NCBI GenBank assembly: GCA_947068385.1
Contig: CAMTBF010000090.1
Coordinates: 1-10,160 of the forward strand
DNA length: 10,160 bases
Origin: an uncultured Lachnospiraceae bacterium
GTDB taxonomy: Bacteria; Bacillota; Clostridia; Lachnospirales; Lachnospiraceae
Direction of reading: 5' to 3'
Part shown: piece by piece, positions 1 through 6,295 of the stretch
How positions within the stretch are numbered: position 1 is the first letter of the stretch
Layout: each line of letters starts with the position of its first letter
Notes under the pieces: model-generated
What the model saw: the letters and a program-made list of their open reading frames with translations, nothing else
Told to the model about the DNA's origin: nothing
The model's database searches: none
Translations under genes and position numbers: made by a program

Positions 1-550
1 GGGTGGCCCGCCTGTCCCCCAGGGCCTCCAGCAGCTCCGCCAGCGTCCCCTTCAAATGGTGGGGCGCCTCGTAGAGGACCATGGTGCGGGGCTCCCCCGC
101 CAGCTCCCCCAGCACGGCCCGCCGCTCCTTCCTCTCCCTGGGCAGGAAGCCCTCGAAGCAGAAGCGCCTGGTGGGCAGGCCGGACAGGGTCAGGGCCACG
201 ATGCAGGCCGCCGGCCCCGGCAGGCTGGTCACCGGCACATTGCTCTCCTGGCACATGGCCACCAGCACCTCCCCGGGATCCGAGATGGCAGGCGTCCCCG
301 CGTCCGTGACCAGGGCCACGTCCTCCCCGGCCAGGAGCCTTCCCACCAGCAGCCTTGCCTTCTCCACCTTATTGTGCTCGTGGTAGCTGGTCATGGGCGT
401 ATGGATGTCGAAATGGTTCAGCAGCCTGACGCTGTTGCGCGTATCCTCTGCCGCGATCACGTCCACCGCCCGCAAGGTCTCCACGACCCTGGGCGTCATG
501 TCCTGCAGGTTCCCGATGGGCGTGGCACATAGATATAACGTTCCCGCCAT
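1..550 (-). CDS. rsmI: 16S rRNA (cytidine-1402-2'-O)-methyltransferase RsmI, 3' end beyond the window
   Basis: RsmI uses S-adenosylmethionine to methylate the ribose 2'-O of C1402 in the decoding centre of 16S rRNA. The visible part is the first 183 residues of a protein usually near 280; the C-terminal third lies beyond base 1. Family motifs are in order: TPIGNL at residues 10-15, EDTR at 35-38, SYHEHN at 55-60, VTDAGTPAISDPG at 81-93, LPGPAA at 110-115 and FEGFLPR at 132-138. These form the tetrapyrrole-methylase-type fold typical of RsmI. The ATG at 550-548 follows a strong purine-rich site (GGGAGGGG, about 551-560). The gene begins 39 nt after the trmN6 stop, so it is probably in the same transcript. 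The same methyltransferase pair, with yazA between, occurs in B. subtilis (yabB, yabC); yazA is absent here. Identification is very secure. Confidence 0.96.
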   Translation of the reverse strand, partial: MAGTLYLCATPIGNLQDMTPRVVETLRAVDVIAAEDTRNSVRLLNHFDIHTPMTSYHEHNKVEKARLLVGRLLAGEDVALVTDAGTPAISDPGEVLVAMCQESNVPVTSLPGPAACIVALTLSGLPTRRFCFEGFLPRERKERRAVLGELAGEPRTMVLYEAPHHLKGTLAELLEALGDRRAT

Positions 551-564
551 TTCCCCTCCCTTCC

Positions 565-586
565 GGCGCTGCGCCCCGCAGCCGCC
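565..586 (-). repeat. short GC-rich hairpin between trmN6 and rsmI
   Basis: GGCGCTGC (565-572) can pair with GCAG-CGCC (578-586) with a single bulged C at 582 and a 5-nt loop. It lies in the 39-nt gap just upstream of the rsmI ribosome binding site. No T tract follows it on the minus strand, so it is not a standard terminator. It may be incidental to the high GC content, or may slow ribosome entry slightly. Confidence 0.3.
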
Positions 587-589
587 GCC

Positions 590-1381
590 TCAATATCCGT
601 AGACCTCCCTGATCTCCGGCATGTACACCCCCGGCTCCCGGAACACGATCAGGGGCTTCTCCACCGTCATCCTGGCCCGCCCGCCCCGCACGGCCTCCAG
701 CAGCACCATGTTGGGCTCCCGGTCCACATAGGGGTATACAAGCTGCATCCGCTTGGGCTCCAGCCCATGCCGCGCCAGCGTCACTATGACCTCCGCCAGC
801 CGGAAGGGCCTGTGCACCAGGAAGAAATGCCCCCCGGGCCGCAAGAGCTTCCCGGTCTGCCGGGCCACATCCTCGAAGGTGCAGAGGATCTCATGCCGGG
901 CGATGGCCTTCGGGGCCTCCGGATTGGCGATCCCGTGCTGCCCGATCATATAGGGCGGGTTGCATGTGACACAGTCAAAAGAAGCAGACGGGAACAGACT
1001 GTCTGCTTCTTTGATGTCTCCTGTGACGATGTCTATCCTGTCCGAGAGGCCGTTGAGCGCCACGCTCCTGGCCGCCATGTCCGCGCTGTCGGCCTGGATC
1101 TCCAGCCCTGTCAGATGGGCGCAGCGGTACTTGGCCTCCATCAGCAGGGGGATGATCCCCGTGCCGGTGCCCAGGTCCAGCAGCCTGTCCGTCGCCCTTG
1201 CCCGGGCGAAGCCCGTCAGGAGCACCGCGTCCATCCCGAAGCAGAATCTCTCCGGATGCTGGATGATGCGGTAGCCGTTCCGCTCCAGGTCGTCGATGCG
1301 CTCTCCCTCTTTAAGCCTGGCCGTCTCCGGCCCCCCGCTGTCCCTCCGGGGATCTCCCTTCCCGTCTGTTCCTGTTGTCAT
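590..1381 (-). CDS. trmN6: tRNA1(Val) (adenine-37-N6)-methyltransferase family protein (YabB/TrmN6 type)
   Basis: This is a class I SAM-dependent methyltransferase of the TrmN6 family, whose E. coli member makes m6A37 in tRNA1(Val). Visible motifs are the SAM-binding DLGTGTG (residues 69-75), the acidic motif LEIQ (93-96), GD at 121-122, and the catalytic NPPY (141-144) typical of N6-adenine methyltransferases. RPGGHFFLV (181-189) is the later core strand. The chosen ATG (1381-1379) gives 263 residues, a normal family length, with GGAAAG seven bases upstream. Another in-frame ATG five codons upstream (1396) lacks a visible ribosome binding site. No ATG, GTG or TTG lies closer to the conserved LKEGERIDDL start (residues 23-32). 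The first 71 nt therefore overlap the ricT 3' end in another frame, suggesting translational coupling. The exact target adenine in this organism is inferred. Codons 124-135 contain a perfect inverted repeat. Confidence 0.9.
   Translation of the reverse strand: MTTGTDGKGDPRRDSGGPETARLKEGERIDDLERNGYRIIQHPERFCFGMDAVLLTGFARARATDRLLDLGTGTGIIPLLMEAKYRCAHLTGLEIQADSADMAARSVALNGLSDRIDIVTGDIKEADSLFPSASFDCVTCNPPYMIGQHGIANPEAPKAIARHEILCTFEDVARQTGKLLRPGGHFFLVHRPFRLAEVIVTLARHGLEPKRMQLVYPYVDREPNMVLLEAVRGGRARMTVEKPLIVFREPGVYMPEIREVYGY
978..1012. repeat. perfect 12-bp inverted repeat inside trmN6
   Basis: AAAGAAGCAGAC (978-989) and GTCTGCTTCTTT (1001-1012) are exact reverse complements separated by 11 nt. 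The repeat lies within trmN6 codons 124-135, just before the catalytic NPPY. Codons here (AAA, GAA, GCA, TCT, GCT, TTT) are more A/T-rich than the surrounding GC-ending codons. On the minus strand the second arm ends in TTCTTTT, giving a terminator-like look. The protein alignment does not seem to carry an insertion, so the repeat is part of normal coding sequence. Confidence 0.75.
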
Positions 1382-2654
1382 AGCGGTTCTTTCCATTTTG
1401 GTTGTTCTCACGGTTTCCCTGGTTCTGGCTGTTCTGGCGGTTCCTGTTCTGATGCCTGGGCGTGTCGTGGCGGCGCCTGTTGCCGGAGCGCTCATCCGTC
1501 TGCTGCTTCGTCCCGGGGCGCTGGGCCTGCTGCCTCTGCTCCGCCTCGAAGCGCCTGCCCCCCTGCCGTTGCTGTCCGCCTCCGCGCTGTCCCTGCCTGC
1601 CCTCGGGGCGCTGGCCGGGCCTGCGGTCGGCGTCCGTGCGCTGGAGGAGCGGCCTCTGGCCCTCGCCGCCCTGCTGGGCGGACTGCCTGCGGCTGCCCTG
1701 CCTGTTCCTGGCATTCTGCCGTTGGGCCTCCTCCGCCCTGTTCATCAGCTCCTGCTCCTGCCGCTGCCACTCTTCCTCCTCCAGGCGCTCCAGCTCCTGG
1801 AGCTCTTCCTTGGACAGCTCCATCTTCTCCTTCTTGCTGTGCCTGCGCCTGAAATGGAGCTTTTCCACGGGATATTCCTTGATTTCCTTCTCGTCCCCCG
1901 CGTCTATGACCACCTTCACCAGCTGGCGCAGCACGTTGACGCTCTGCACCGTGCCCTTCTGGCCCTCCTCCGTGGTGACCGGATCCCCGATGCCGGGAAG
2001 CCGCCTGTTCAGCTCCTCGTAGGTCTCCTCCTCGTTCTTCAGGCAGCACATGAGCCTGCCGCACACGCCGGATATCTTCGCCGGGTTCAGGGACAGGTTC
2101 TGCTCCTTTGCCATCTTGATGGACACGGGGACGAAATCCGCCAGGTAGCTGTGGCAGCACAGCGGGCGGCCGCAGATGCCGATGCCCCCCACGATCTTCG
2201 TCTCGTCCCGGACGCCTATCTGGCGCAGCTCTATCCTGGTCTTGAAGACGCTGGCCAGGTCCTTCACCAGCTCCCGGAAGTCGATCCGGCCGTCAGCCGT
2301 AAAGTAGAACAGCACCTTATTGTTGTCGAAGGTATATTCCGCGTCGATCAGCTTCATCTCCAGCCCATGGTCGCGGATCTTCTCCAGGCATATCCGGAAT
2401 GCCTCCTTCTCCTTGCCCCGGTTGGCGGCCTCCTGCTCCACGTCCCGCTGGTTCGCGATGCGGATCACGGGCTTCAGGGGCTGCACCACCTTCTCCTCGG
2501 AGACCTCCATGGCGCCCGCCATCACAGTGCCGAACTCGATGCCCCTGGCCGTCTCCACGATCACATGGTCGCCTTTTTTTATCTCAAACTGCAGCGGATC
2601 GAAGAAATAGATCTTGCCCGCCGTCCGGAACCTAACGCCTATCACTCTAACCAT
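1311..2654 (-). CDS. ricT: PSP1-domain protein RicT (YaaT) with a long low-complexity C-terminal tail
   Basis: In B. subtilis RicT (YaaT) works with RicA and RicF in an Fe-S protein complex that helps RNase Y process mRNAs and supports sporulation, competence and biofilm development. The conserved core is residues 1-270. It begins with VIGVRFRTAGKIYFF and includes the cysteine groups ICGRPLCC (160-167) and GVCGRLMCC (196-204), the set known to contribute Fe-S ligands in this family. Residues 273-310 are charged and predicted helical (KKEKMELSKEELQELERLE). Residues 311-447 are dominated by R, Q, G and N and look disordered. At 447 residues it is much longer than the roughly 275-residue Bacillus protein. 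The ATG (2654-2652) has GAGG seven bases upstream. It lies 120 nt after holB, behind a possible internal promoter. The tail overlaps the trmN6 start by 71 nt. Confidence 0.95.
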   Translation of the reverse strand: MVRVIGVRFRTAGKIYFFDPLQFEIKKGDHVIVETARGIEFGTVMAGAMEVSEEKVVQPLKPVIRIANQRDVEQEAANRGKEKEAFRICLEKIRDHGLEMKLIDAEYTFDNNKVLFYFTADGRIDFRELVKDLASVFKTRIELRQIGVRDETKIVGGIGICGRPLCCHSYLADFVPVSIKMAKEQNLSLNPAKISGVCGRLMCCLKNEEETYEELNRRLPGIGDPVTTEEGQKGTVQSVNVLRQLVKVVIDAGDEKEIKEYPVEKLHFRRRHSKKEKMELSKEELQELERLEEEEWQRQEQELMNRAEEAQRQNARNRQGSRRQSAQQGGEGQRPLLQRTDADRRPGQRPEGRQGQRGGGQQRQGGRRFEAEQRQQAQRPGTKQQTDERSGNRRRHDTPRHQNRNRQNSQNQGNRENNQNGKNRYDNRNRREGRSPEGQRGAGDGQA

Positions 2655-2721
2655 CTATCTACCTCACTTTGGCATAAGCCGTATTCCTGTATAAAAATGC
2701 CCTCTCATTGGATGCAGTGCT

Positions 2722-2730
2722 ATTCTAACA
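2722..2730 (-). promoter_or_regulatory. possible internal promoter for ricT-trmN6-rsmI (extended -10)
   Basis: In the 120-nt holB-ricT gap the minus strand reads TGTTAGAAT (2730-2722). This is an extended -10 (TG-n) plus a hexamer differing from TATAAT at one position. The -35 region at 17-nt spacing is a poor match, as is common for extended -10 promoters. The start site would be near 2715, leaving about 60 nt of leader. No terminator is visible before it: the AATGG/CCATT hairpin just after holB has no T run. This is the only gap over 60 nt in the block, which favours a regulatory role. Confidence 0.45.
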
Positions 2731-2774
2731 CATCCTGCCCCAAAAGGCCATAGTTAATAATGGAATTTCACCAT

Positions 2775-3767
2775 TCAGCTGTTCTCCTGGATGGCCAGCA
2801 TCAGGAGCTCCATGACCAGCTCGAAGTTCACATTGGCGTCCAGCCGTCTTTTGGCGGTGTCCAGCGCCTTTATGATGTTCTCGATGCCCTCGTAGCTGCT
2901 GCGCTGGGCAGTCCTGCGCAGCGCCTGGATCTCCTCCCGGAAGATCAGATGGTTCATGTCGCTGGTGGCCTTGAACAGCAGCGCGTCCCGATACCAGATG
3001 GCGCAGATGTCCAGGTAATCCTTGATCTCCAGCTTGTACTCCGTGATCTTCTTCACCGCCGCCACGATCTCGTTCAGGTCCATGTCCTGTATGTACTTCA
3101 GCAGCGCCAGGGCCTCCGCCTTCACGTTCTCGAACTCCTCGCTGGTGGCCAGCATCTTGGCCTTGCCCACGTTCCCCCTGGCGAAGGCCGCGCAGACCTC
3201 CGCCTTGTAGTCCGGCACCGCCAGCTGCCTGCACAGATAGTCCTTTATCACGCCGTCCGCCACCGGCTTCATGTTCAGCACCACGCAGCGGCTGAGGATC
3301 GTGGGCAGGAGGCTGTTCACATTGGCGGTGAGCAGCATAATCACCGCATAGGCCGGGGGCTCCTCCAGGGTCTTCAGCAGGGCGTTCTGGGCCTGCACCG
3401 TCATCTTCTCCGCCTCGTTTATGATATAGACCTTATACGGGCTGCTGTAGGGCTTCACCGCGATGTCCCCGTTCACCTGGGCACGGATATCGTCCACGCT
3501 GATGGTGTTCGGCTTTTCATGGGACACCCGTATGATGTCCGGCTGGTTCCCCGACAGGGCCTGCCTGCAGGAATGGCATTCCTGGCAGGGCTCCTCCCCG
3601 CCCCTCTCGCACTGCAGCGCCATGGCGAACACCCTGGCGATGAACTCCTTTCCGGAGGATTTCTCCCCGTTGATGATGTAAGCGTGGGAAATCTTCCCCG
3701 TGGAAAGCGCCCCCTGCAGATGCTCCTTTATCTGTTCCTGTCCTATGACATCGCGAAATCCCGCCAT
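2775..3767 (-). CDS. holB: DNA polymerase III delta' subunit
   Basis: HolB (delta') is the structural subunit of the clamp loader that places the beta clamp on DNA for the replicative polymerase. This 330-residue protein has the usual AAA+ layout. IGQEQIKEHL is at residues 8-17 and HAYII at 28-32. A degenerate P-loop GEKSSGKE is at 34-41. Zinc-binding cysteines are C53, C61, C64 and C67, and a Walker B-like IINEAE is at 115-120. NALLKTLEEPP is at 128-138, and LSRC at 158-161 is the SRC motif that supplies the arginine finger to a neighbouring subunit. The altered P-loop and Walker B fit the known lack of ATPase activity in delta'. The ATG at 3767 is chosen because AAGGGGG sits eight bases upstream and conserved sequence begins there, although the frame stays open to 3863. 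It sits between yaaR and ricT as in B. subtilis. Confidence 0.95.
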   Translation of the reverse strand: MAGFRDVIGQEQIKEHLQGALSTGKISHAYIINGEKSSGKEFIARVFAMALQCERGGEEPCQECHSCRQALSGNQPDIIRVSHEKPNTISVDDIRAQVNGDIAVKPYSSPYKVYIINEAEKMTVQAQNALLKTLEEPPAYAVIMLLTANVNSLLPTILSRCVVLNMKPVADGVIKDYLCRQLAVPDYKAEVCAAFARGNVGKAKMLATSEEFENVKAEALALLKYIQDMDLNEIVAAVKKITEYKLEIKDYLDICAIWYRDALLFKATSDMNHLIFREEIQALRRTAQRSSYEGIENIIKALDTAKRRLDANVNFELVMELLMLAIQENS

Positions 3768-3775
3768 GATCCATA

Positions 3776-3782
3776 CCCCCTT
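3776..3782 (-). promoter_or_regulatory. ribosome binding site fixing the holB start
   Basis: AAGGGGG on the minus strand ends eight bases before the ATG at 3767. The reading frame remains open a further 32 codons upstream, into the yaaR 3' end, but no comparable site precedes the upstream start and that stretch shows no clamp-loader similarity. Confidence 0.7.
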
Positions 3783-3792
3783 TGTCGATCGC

Positions 3793-3816
3793 GCTGCCGG
3801 TTCCCGTCCCGACAGC
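3793..3816 (-). repeat. hairpin in the yaaR-holB gap
   Basis: On the minus strand GCTGTCGG and CCGGCAGC can form an 8-bp stem with one G-U pair around an 8-nt loop. It fills much of the 55-nt space between the yaaR stop and the holB ribosome binding site. No T tract follows, so termination is unlikely; an mRNA-stability or processing role is possible but unproven. Confidence 0.35.
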
Positions 3817-3822
3817 TCCCCC

Positions 3823-4263
3823 TCATGTAAAAATATCCAACAGCAATCCCCGGATCTCCCCAATCGTATTCAGGATCGCCAGATGGTCCTGCTCGTCCTT
3901 CATCAGCTCCTGGGCCAGGCTGTCCAGGTTCTCGTCCACCAGCCGGATGATCCCGTAGACCCTGTGCCGCCCCCTCCTGTCCAGAAAGTTCTCCCTGGAA
4001 AAGGCATGGGAATGGGTCACCACCTCGTTCATGAACTCCTTCACCAGCCTCCGGTAGTGCTTCATGTCCTTCACGTCCCGGCGCTTGGCCAGCCTGTCCC
4101 CCTGCATGGTGATCTCCTCCATGAGGGTCTGGAGCCTGGCCTGGAGCTCGGCCCCCTCCACATGGCTGGCAAGCATGAATTTAAAGCTGCCGTCCGCAGG
4201 CTGCACGTTCTGCACCTGCTCCACCGGAGCGCTCTGGCCTACCTGTGTCACCTTTATGTCCAT
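3823..4263 (-). CDS. yaaR: YaaR family protein (DUF327)
   Basis: This 146-residue protein matches the YaaR/DUF327 family in length, sequence character and position directly upstream of holB. The biochemical function of the family is not established. It has a short variable N-terminus (residues 1-25). The rest is predicted mostly helical, with GSFKFMLA near 25-32, [10 protein letters not shown] near 86-95 and [20 protein letters not shown] across about 108-127. There are no cysteines, signal peptide or membrane segment, so it is a cytoplasmic protein. The ATG (4263-4261) has AGGGAGG seven bases upstream. The gene overlaps the end of the guanylate-kinase-like gene by 10 nt, implying coupled translation. 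In B. subtilis the gene before yaaR is darA (yaaQ), a PII-like c-di-AMP receptor, and it is missing here. Confidence 0.9.
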   Translation of the reverse strand: MDIKVTQVGQSAPVEQVQNVQPADGSFKFMLASHVEGAELQARLQTLMEEITMQGDRLAKRRDVKDMKHYRRLVKEFMNEVVTHSHAFSRENFLDRRGRHRVYGIIRLVDENLDSLAQELMKDEQDHLAILNTIGEIRGLLLDIFT

Positions 4264-4850
4264 ATGCCTGCCTCCCTGATATACTCTCTGATCTCATCAA
4301 GGCACCGCTCCAGGTCATCGTTCACGAAACGTCTGGAAATATGCGCCTGGGCTATCTTCTCCTCGGAAAAGTCCTCGCTGTCCGCCAGGAACCTGCGGCA
4401 CATCTCCCCGTACCTGGGGCATTCCTGGGAAAGCTCTCTGGCCAGGGCCCTCTGGAGCCGCAGCCCGTCCTCCAATTCTACCATTACCGGCAGCAGTCTG
4501 TCCACCCCAAAATAATCCTGGAGCTTCCGGTAGGCCTCCAGCGTCCCGATCATCAGACAGCTCCTGTCCCTGTCCCGCAGCTGGTCGTCGTCCACGGTGA
4601 AATACCGCCACAGGCCGTGGTAGGTGTGATAGGCCCTGTCCTCGATGACCCTGCCCTGGCCCTTGAGCCGCAGGAAGCCCTCCTCGTCCGTATAGAAGTA
4701 TTCCACGCCCTCCCGTTCCCCCTCCCGGATGGGCCTGGTGGTGTAAGGCACGATTTTCCTCAGGTTCAGCTCCCTGTCCGCCAGCAGCCGTTTATAGATG
4801 GTGTCCTTTCCGGCACAGCTCTTTCCCATCAGGCATATTATTTTTCCCAT
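4254..4850 (-). CDS. guanylate-kinase-like protein, divergent
   Basis: The protein has 198 residues, close to the usual 200-210 of guanylate kinases. These phosphorylate GMP to GDP using ATP. It shows a P-loop, GKSCAGKD (residues 9-16), and the GMP-binding block [17 protein letters not shown] (36-52), in which T38, R39, R42 and Y51 match the family pattern. E70 corresponds to another base-contacting residue, and an arginine-rich lid lies at about 131-153. Departures from the standard enzyme are D16 where GKS/GKT is usual, and [11 protein letters not shown] (78-88) in place of the expected YGT segment. It occupies the place of tmk in the B. subtilis gene order. The ATG (4850) is only 3 nt past the pyk stop and lacks a strong ribosome binding site, so translation probably depends on pyk. 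It is either a true or paralogous GMP kinase, or a kinase with changed substrate. A canonical gmk probably lies elsewhere. Confidence 0.8.
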   Translation of the reverse strand: MGKIICLMGKSCAGKDTIYKRLLADRELNLRKIVPYTTRPIREGEREGVEYFYTDEEGFLRLKGQGRVIEDRAYHTYHGLWRYFTVDDDQLRDRDRSCLMIGTLEAYRKLQDYFGVDRLLPVMVELEDGLRLQRALARELSQECPRYGEMCRRFLADSEDFSEEKIAQAHISRRFVNDDLERCLDEIREYIREAGIWT

Positions 4851-4853
4851 GCC

Positions 4854-6266
4854 CTATCCGACCTCGACTACATGTATCATGTTCGTGGTGCCCGCCATCC
4901 CCAGCGGCACGCCCGCGGTGATCACGACTATGTCGCCCTTCTTCACATGGCCGGCCTTCCTGGCCTCCTCCACCGCGTTGGCGAACAGCGTCTCCGCATT
5001 CTCCTCCTCCCGGATCATCAGGGGAGTCACGCCCCATAGGAGGTTCAGCTGCCTGCAGACCCTCTCCTGCACCGCGCAGCCGATGATATGGCTCTGGGGC
5101 TTGAACCTGGAGATGGCCGCCGCGGTAAAGCCGGACATGGTCACCGTGACGATCGCCGCCGCGTTCAGGTCCCTGGCGGCCGTGCAGGTGGCATAGGCCA
5201 GCGCCGTGGTGATGTCCCTCTCCTGGCAGCTATGGCACTGCATCCGGGTGCCGTAGTCAATATCTTTTTCGGCACATTCCGCGATCTTCGCCATGGTCTT
5301 CACCGCTTCCACAGGATATTTCCCCGCGGCGCTCTCGCCAGAGAGCATGATCGCCGTGGTGCCGTCATAGATGGCGTTGGCGATGTCCGTGGTCTCCGCC
5401 CTGGTGGGCCTGGGGTTCTTGATCATGGACTCCAGCATCTGGGTGGCCGTGATGACGTGCTTCCCCTGCTCGTTGGCCAGCTTGATCATCTTCTTCTGGA
5501 GAATCGGCACCTCCTCCAGGGGGATCTCCACGCCCATGTCCCCTCTGGCCACCATGATGCCGTCGGAGACGCTCAGGATCTCCTCCAGGTTCTGGATGCC
5601 CTGCATGTTCTCGATCTTGGCGATGATCTTCATGCTGCAGCCATGCTCCTCCAATATCTTCCTGACTTCAAGTATGTCTTCCTTGCACCTGACAAAGGAT
5701 GCCGCCAGGATGTCATGGCCCGTCTCGATGCCGAACAGGATGTCCTCCCTGTCCACATCGCTGATATAGGGCATGGACAGCACCGCTCCCGGCACATTGA
5801 CGCCCTTGTGGTTGGAGACGAAGCCGCCGTTCACCACCCGGCAGACGATCTCCTCCCCCGCTATCTCCTCCACCGTCATCTCGATCAGGCCGTCGTCGAT
5901 CAGGATCGTGGTCCCTACCTGGATGTCGTCCTTCAGGTTCTTATAGGAAATGGCGGCTCTCTGGGCCGTGCCCAGGATCTCCTCCGTGGTCAGCACGAAC
6001 TGCTGCCCGCTCACCAGCTCTGCCCTGCCCCCCTCGAAATCCCTGAGGCGGATCTCCGGCCCCTTGGTGTCCAGCATGGTGGCCACCGGAAGCCCCAGCT
6101 CTTCCCTGGCCTGGACCACCCTCCTGAACTTCTCCCGCTGTTCCTCATGCGTCCCGTGGGAAAAATTGAACCTGGCCACGTTCATTCCCGCCAGCATCAG
6201 TTCCCGCAGCCGCTCCACGCTCTCGCTGGCCGGCCCAATGGTGCAGATGATCTTCGTCCTTCTCAT
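4854..6266 (-). CDS. pyk: pyruvate kinase
   Basis: Pyruvate kinase transfers phosphate from phosphoenolpyruvate to ADP, the last ATP-forming step of glycolysis. The 470-residue protein has all core motifs. ARFNFSHG at 31-38 contains the substrate arginine R32. DTKGPEIR is at 66-73, and IIAKIEN at 214-220 contains the catalytic K217 and metal ligand E219. ARGDMGVEIP at 240-249 contains metal ligand D243, and TATQMLESM is at 273-281. The B domain covers about 75-165 and the allosteric C domain about 345-470. It lacks the extra C-terminal PEP-utilizer domain found in Bacillus enzymes. Glutamate at position 71 of DTKGPEIR is the residue linked to potassium dependence in this family, so K+-dependence is predicted. 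The ATG at 6266 has CGGAGG eight bases upstream. The gene lies 29 nt after the decarboxylase. It is not part of this gene block in B. subtilis. Confidence 0.97.
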   Translation of the reverse strand: MRRTKIICTIGPASESVERLRELMLAGMNVARFNFSHGTHEEQREKFRRVVQAREELGLPVATMLDTKGPEIRLRDFEGGRAELVSGQQFVLTTEEILGTAQRAAISYKNLKDDIQVGTTILIDDGLIEMTVEEIAGEEIVCRVVNGGFVSNHKGVNVPGAVLSMPYISDVDREDILFGIETGHDILAASFVRCKEDILEVRKILEEHGCSMKIIAKIENMQGIQNLEEILSVSDGIMVARGDMGVEIPLEEVPILQKKMIKLANEQGKHVITATQMLESMIKNPRPTRAETTDIANAIYDGTTAIMLSGESAAGKYPVEAVKTMAKIAECAEKDIDYGTRMQCHSCQERDITTALAYATCTAARDLNAAAIVTVTMSGFTAAAISRFKPQSHIIGCAVQERVCRQLNLLWGVTPLMIREEENAETLFANAVEEARKAGHVKKGDIVVITAGVPLGMAGTTNMIHVVEVG

Positions 6267-6274
6267 ATCCAAAA

Positions 6275-6280
6275 CCTCCG
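6275..6280 (-). promoter_or_regulatory. ribosome binding site fixing the pyk start
   Basis: CGGAGG on the minus strand, eight bases from the ATG at 6266, lies in the short gap after the decarboxylase stop. The pyk frame stays open upstream to 6632, but that stretch is inside the decarboxylase gene in another frame and shows no pyruvate kinase sequence. Confidence 0.75.
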
Positions 6281-6295
6281 TTTTTTCCAGAATCC

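Noticed and set aside
1380..1780. Direct repeats in the Gln/Asn/Arg-rich DNA, as a minisatellite or CRISPR-like array
   Set aside because: Units are irregular and keep the RicT reading frame; there are no constant repeats with unique spacers.
2574..2580. Run of seven A (minus strand) in ricT codons 25-27, a possible slippage site
   Set aside because: The full-length frame is intact and conserved, and a shift so near the N-terminus would give only a short product. No stimulatory structure was seen.
3568..3584. CAGGAATG/CATTCCTG palindrome inside holB
   Set aside because: Only a 1-nt centre, so no hairpin loop can form easily, and it encodes the conserved zinc-cysteine segment; probably chance from codon choice.
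3648..3671. Degenerate Walker A and Walker B motifs in HolB, as a sign of decay
   Set aside because: Loss of ATPase residues is normal for the delta' subunit; the SRC motif and zinc cysteines are intact.
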